A DNA stretch of 24,379 bases from Bacteroidota bacterium (GTDB lineage Bacteria > Bacteroidota > Bacteroidia > Chitinophagales > Chitinophagaceae), in the NCBI GenBank assembly GCA_023392185.1, contig JAEVZP010000209.1, positions 1 through 24,379 on the forward strand. The letters run 5' to 3'. A program made the translations under genes and the position numbers. The notes beneath the pieces are model-generated. The model ran no database searches and had not been told where the DNA came from. It saw only the letters and a list, made by a program, of their open reading frames with translations. Positions within the stretch are counted from its first letter, which is position 1; each line of letters starts with the position of its first letter. Shown one piece after another: positions 21,700 to 24,379 of this stretch.

Positions 21700-22746
21700 A
21701 TGAAGAAAACGCTTATCGCCTGCGGGCTGTTCCTGCTGCCCACATTCGCGGCGCTGGCTCAGAAGAAAATAACCTTCCGGATTCCGGAAACAGACACGGC
21801 GAAGCTCCGGGCTGCCTATAGCGGGATAGAGATGGTGGACGCCCGCAACGACACGGCTGATCTGGGCTTTTCCCGGCTGGGATTTTCCGGAAAAGAGTTG
21901 CCTGTTGTGGCCGAACCGTCTCTGCGGGTGCAGCTCCGGAACCTGCCCGGCGTCTCCTTCGCCCCGGACTCGCCTGTGCTCGTTCTGCTGCTGCGCCAGC
22001 TGGCCTTTGCGGAAGAAATCCGCAGTCCCGACGGGCGCAGCTACGCAGATGTATGCACTTTTACAGCGCATCTGTATGAACGGGAAGGAAACCACTATCA
22101 GCTTATCGGCGTGATTGACACCCTGTATTCCTCCGCAGAAACCCGGACGTCCGAGCCGCTCCGAAGCTTTGTGGATACTGTTGAGAGAGCCGTCGGCGCG
22201 ACAATACGTCCCTTTTTAAATCAGCTTCCGGCGGCAGGTGCGCCTTTCTTCACAAGCGTTGCCCAAATCCGGAAGGTCGCCGATAGCATTGATAAGAGCC
22301 GGTTTCCGCTTTATACGCTTTCTACCCTGCGAAACGGGCTTTATGATCATTTCCGGTCTTTTGTGATGCAGACGCCCGACGTGCGCATCGACACGACGCA
22401 AAAGGCCCGTTATGTCTCCATCTGGGATGAAAAAAAGGAGCGTTTTCGCCCGCTGCTGCCGGGCCGGAAATACTACGCGCTGGTGAAAGACGACACGGCT
22501 TATGTGCTCACATCCACCGGCGCCCGCAAGCTGATATGGCATAAAGGCGACCTCGCTGTGACAGGCACGCCGGAAGATTCGCGTTCTTATGTGGGCGCTG
22601 CGGTGGGGGTTCAATTCGGCCTCATCGGCGGCCTGATTGGCGGACTTGCCGACGCCGCCATCAATGCCAAAAAGGATAACGCTTCTTATTACTACATCTT
22701 CGACCCTTTAAGCGGCATTTTCTACAAGGGAGAAAAGGTTCAGTAG
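21700..22746 (+). CDS. Secreted protein of unknown function
   Basis: I place the start at 21700 (MKKTLIACGLFLLPTFAALA then Q), giving 348 residues with a standard Sec signal peptide; ATGs at 21685 and within the end of gpsA are in frame but spoil the leader. The mature protein has no family I recognise. It is mixed alpha/beta, with a strand-rich segment near 225-285 (RYVSIWDEKKERFRPLLPG, YYALVKDDTAYVLTS). A Gly/Ala-rich hydrophobic segment (AAVGVQFGLIGGLIGGLADA, about 306-325) could insert in or lie on a membrane, and the tail YYYIFDPLSGIFYKGEKVQ follows. It lies between gpsA and a small membrane protein with short spacings (32 and 19 bp), suggesting one transcript. Confidence 0.8.
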   Translation: MKKTLIACGLFLLPTFAALAQKKITFRIPETDTAKLRAAYSGIEMVDARNDTADLGFSRLGFSGKELPVVAEPSLRVQLRNLPGVSFAPDSPVLVLLLRQLAFAEEIRSPDGRSYADVCTFTAHLYEREGNHYQLIGVIDTLYSSAETRTSEPLRSFVDTVERAVGATIRPFLNQLPAAGAPFFTSVAQIRKVADSIDKSRFPLYTLSTLRNGLYDHFRSFVMQTPDVRIDTTQKARYVSIWDEKKERFRPLLPGRKYYALVKDDTAYVLTSTGARKLIWHKGDLAVTGTPEDSRSYVGAAVGVQFGLIGGLIGGLADAAINAKKDNASYYYIFDPLSGIFYKGEKVQ

Positions 22747-22765
22747 CTTTTTCAAAACCCGTCCC

Positions 22766-23065
22766 ATGAAGCCGGTACGCTTCTTTCTCAACCTCATTTT
22801 CGGCGTTTCTGTCGCGTTCATCATTGCCTTCTTCGTGTTTTTATCCGGCGGCGGGCGGTTGCTGGAAATGATTGCCGGCGAAGGAACGAGGCGGCCCGCC
22901 CTTCGGTTTCTGGCCGCCGCAATGCCGGTAGCCGTTATCGGGACGCTCGCCGAAACCATCACCCGCCCGCAGGATAACAAAGCGCGGCTGCGCAAAACAA
23001 TTGTTACGCTCGTTATGGCTGGTCTTTTTGCCTTTGGTGCCTGGCTGCTGAACGGGTTGGGATAA
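22766..23065 (+). CDS. Small integral membrane protein of unknown function
   Basis: The 99-residue product is mainly hydrophobic, with TM segments at about 6-28 (FFLNLIFGVSVAFIIAFFVF), 45-60 (weak, ALRFLAAAMPVAVIGTLAET) and 77-97 (TIVTLVMAGLFAFGAWLLNG). Positive residues (MKPVR, KARLRK) are at the ends and in the loop. No family is recognised. It begins 19 bp after the preceding gene on the same strand. Membrane segments are supported by the sequence; function is not. Confidence 0.65.
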   Translation: MKPVRFFLNLIFGVSVAFIIAFFVFLSGGGRLLEMIAGEGTRRPALRFLAAAMPVAVIGTLAETITRPQDNKARLRKTIVTLVMAGLFAFGAWLLNGLG

Positions 23066-23126
23066 TTGCTGCCCCACACCGGCACGAACAACCAACTTTT
23101 GATTTGTCCATTAATTTTGGGCACTT

Positions 23127-23822
23127 ATGAGGATGCGCTGCCGTAGTCTTTGGGTGGGATTGATCTGGATGTTTGGAACAGTGGGGAGCGCCCGTGGCAG
23201 CAACCGCGTTACCGCGCCGCCGGTTTTTCCAACGATGAACTATACGCTCACCCAACTGGGCGACAGCACTACCCGCATCATTTTTCATACTTCCTACAGA
23301 GCAGCCGACGGCAACGGCGTTATCCCGTTTTTGGGATATACGATCGATTCGACAGCACAATGGCTGCGCATCACGGCTTGGTATGATATCCGTGATGCCC
23401 ATACGACAAGGCCTGTGGAACGCCACGACACGGTTTATTTCCGGAACAGCAGCCCCGATTCGGTGCGGCTCGTGGCGGCCACAATCTTCCGCGACAGCCT
23501 GGAATATTCGTTTTCGCACACCGACTGGAACATTGCCGACAGTCTCTATTTTTTTTCTTCCCAAAACAATCCGGAAGCACCGCCCCAAATGGCCCGGCTG
23601 CGCGTGCGCCCCCTACCCCACGCCGACGAAGCACGCATCGAGAACCCGGACGGATTGCCACTCACGGGTCTGGAGTTGCTGAACGGGAAAGGCAAAATTC
23701 TTCGAAAACTACCGGCCCGGGGAACCGCACTTTCCACACGAGGCCTTCAGGAAGGCGTTTATTTTCTGCGGTTCCGATCCCCTTATGGCAACCGGGTAGA
23801 GCTTTTGATCGTCAGCCGGTAA
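23127..23822 (+). CDS. Secreted protein with a T9SS-type C-terminal sorting domain
   Basis: The 231-residue protein has an N-terminal signal peptide (MRMRCRSLWVGLIWMFGTVG then SARG) and a beta-rich body of unknown family (about 35-160). The last 70 or so residues resemble the type A sorting domain used by the type IX secretion system: ARIENPDGLPLTGLELLNGK, a GKILRKLPARGT strand, LSTRGLQEGVYFLRFRS with the typical G-x-Y-F-L pattern, and a final strand ending ELLIVSR. Such domains direct passage across the outer membrane and are then removed or anchored. The conserved start of the domain is somewhat diverged, so the assignment is probable rather than certain. Its end converges on the polyphosphate kinase gene. 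Confidence 0.72.
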   Translation: MRMRCRSLWVGLIWMFGTVGSARGSNRVTAPPVFPTMNYTLTQLGDSTTRIIFHTSYRAADGNGVIPFLGYTIDSTAQWLRITAWYDIRDAHTTRPVERHDTVYFRNSSPDSVRLVAATIFRDSLEYSFSHTDWNIADSLYFFSSQNNPEAPPQMARLRVRPLPHADEARIENPDGLPLTGLELLNGKGKILRKLPARGTALSTRGLQEGVYFLRFRSPYGNRVELLIVSR

Positions 23823-23832
23823 ACAGAAGCTT

Positions 23833-23846
23833 AATTTCCGGAAATT
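23833..23846. repeat. 14-bp palindrome AATTTCCGGAAATT between convergent genes
   Basis: A perfect palindrome with the TTCCGGAA core lies 11 bp after the stop of the T9SS-type gene and 21 bp beyond the stop of the convergent PPK2 gene. It is another non-coding copy of the window-wide motif, and too short with too little loop to be a convincing terminator. Confidence 0.6.
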
Positions 23847-23867
23847 TCCCTTTAAATCCGGCCTTCC

Positions 23868-24379
23868 CTACCCTTTCTTCAAACCCGGAAACTGCATGTT
23901 CAGGTCGCGGAGCAGCTTTACTACCGCTTCGGCTACCAACAGGTTTTTGGCCCATTTTTTATCGGCGGGGATAATTGTCCAGGGCGCTTCGCTGCATTCC
24001 CGGAAAATCCGTTCATACACAGCCATATAAGTATCCCATTTGGTGCTTTCCAGCAGGTCGTCGGCATTGTATTTCCACATTTTTTGAGGCAATTCAATCC
24101 GCTCTTTCAGTTTTTTTACCTGCTTTTTATGGGAAATGTGCAGGTAGATCTTCAGGATGTGGGTATTCCCGTTGCGAATCAGGTGGTGCTCAAAATCATT
24201 GATGCTGCGCACGCGCGCTTTCCAGTCGGCTTCTGCAAGGGTTTGCTGAATGGCGGGCACAATGAGATCTTCATACTGACTGCGGTTAAAAACAGATACG
24301 GTGCCCTTCCCCGGCGTGTGTTTATGAATCCGCCACAGGAAATCGTGAGCGGCTTCTTCCTCAGTAGGCGCTTTGAAAC
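23868..24379 (-). CDS. Polyphosphate kinase 2 family protein (5' end cut by window)
   Basis: Reading in from the window edge on the minus strand gives the C-terminal 169 or so residues of a PPK2-type enzyme. Visible motifs in order are FKAPTEEEAAHDFLWRIHKH, VSVFNRSQYEDLIVP (the lid-region FNRSxYED motif), INDFEHHLIRNGNTHILKIY then LHISHKKQ, WKYNADDLLESTKWDTY, and CSEAPWTIIPADKKWAKNL, ending MQFPGLKKG. The Walker A and B regions would lie upstream, outside the window. PPK2 enzymes transfer phosphate between polyphosphate and AMP, ADP or GDP in the cytoplasm. The subclass (I, II or III) cannot be assigned without the N-terminal half. The GTG codon at 24260 is internal Val, not the start, because homology continues upstream. 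Confidence 0.92.
   Translation of the reverse strand, partial: FKAPTEEEAAHDFLWRIHKHTPGKGTVSVFNRSQYEDLIVPAIQQTLAEADWKARVRSINDFEHHLIRNGNTHILKIYLHISHKKQVKKLKERIELPQKMWKYNADDLLESTKWDTYMAVYERIFRECSEAPWTIIPADKKWAKNLLVAEAVVKLLRDLNMQFPGLKKG

Noticed and set aside
24201..24260. GTG at 24260 as the start of a short 130-residue protein
   Set aside because: PPK2 homology (FNRSQYED and upstream) continues in the same frame to the window edge, so this codon is an internal Val.

Overview
The window looks like chromosome from a member of the Bacteroidota with moderately high GC. The evidence is a type IX secretion (T9SS) style C-terminal domain on a secreted protein, lipoproteins with Bacteroidota-like lipoboxes, a near absence of Shine-Dalgarno sequences before start codons, an Omp85-phosphoesterase fusion, a Pycsar-effector (DUF5706-like) membrane domain, and repeat families I associate with this phylum. 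A class-level assignment is not safe from sequence alone; Saprospiria or Chitinophagia is a guess.

Layout. Positions 1-4620 (minus strand) hold an HAE1-type RND efflux pump (cut by the window edge), its lipoprotein adaptor and a small secreted protein. The pump and adaptor are separated by about 590 bp packed with dispersed repeats. Positions 4837-6474 (minus) hold two tandem exported ferritin-like proteins ending at a clear terminator. Positions 6856-9459 (plus) carry an antiquitin-type aldehyde dehydrogenase, a small Cys-containing lipoprotein and a YiiX-like papain-fold hydrolase, with three striking hairpins between and inside them. Positions 9690-10867 (minus) encode a diacylglycerol-kinase-family lipid kinase and a CDGSH iron-sulfur protein. 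The kinase is divergent from an App1-type phosphatidate phosphatase (10914-11921, plus).

Positions 12040-19015 (minus) form the most interesting unit, a very tight four-gene operon with junctions of -4, +8 and +9 nt. It encodes an SdiA-regulated-type beta-propeller lipoprotein, a 1224-residue calcineurin-phosphoesterase/kinase-like/Omp85-barrel fusion, an HD-domain protein fused to a Pycsar-effector-type membrane domain, and a membrane-bound class III nucleotide cyclase. The last two pair a cyclic-nucleotide synthase with an effector as in Pycsar anti-phage systems, but the effector has an HD domain (a possible built-in phosphodiesterase) and the pair sits with envelope genes.

Positions 19191-24379 carry a MacA/HlyD-type adaptor with no transporter beside it, gpsA, two uncharacterised secreted or membrane proteins, a T9SS-cargo-like protein and (minus strand) the end of a polyphosphate kinase 2 gene.

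A window-wide signal overlies all this. The 8-bp palindrome TTCCGGAA occurs about 30 times in coding (all three frames) and non-coding DNA, against less than one expected by chance. It behaves like a highly iterated palindrome comparable in kind to cyanobacterial HIP1.
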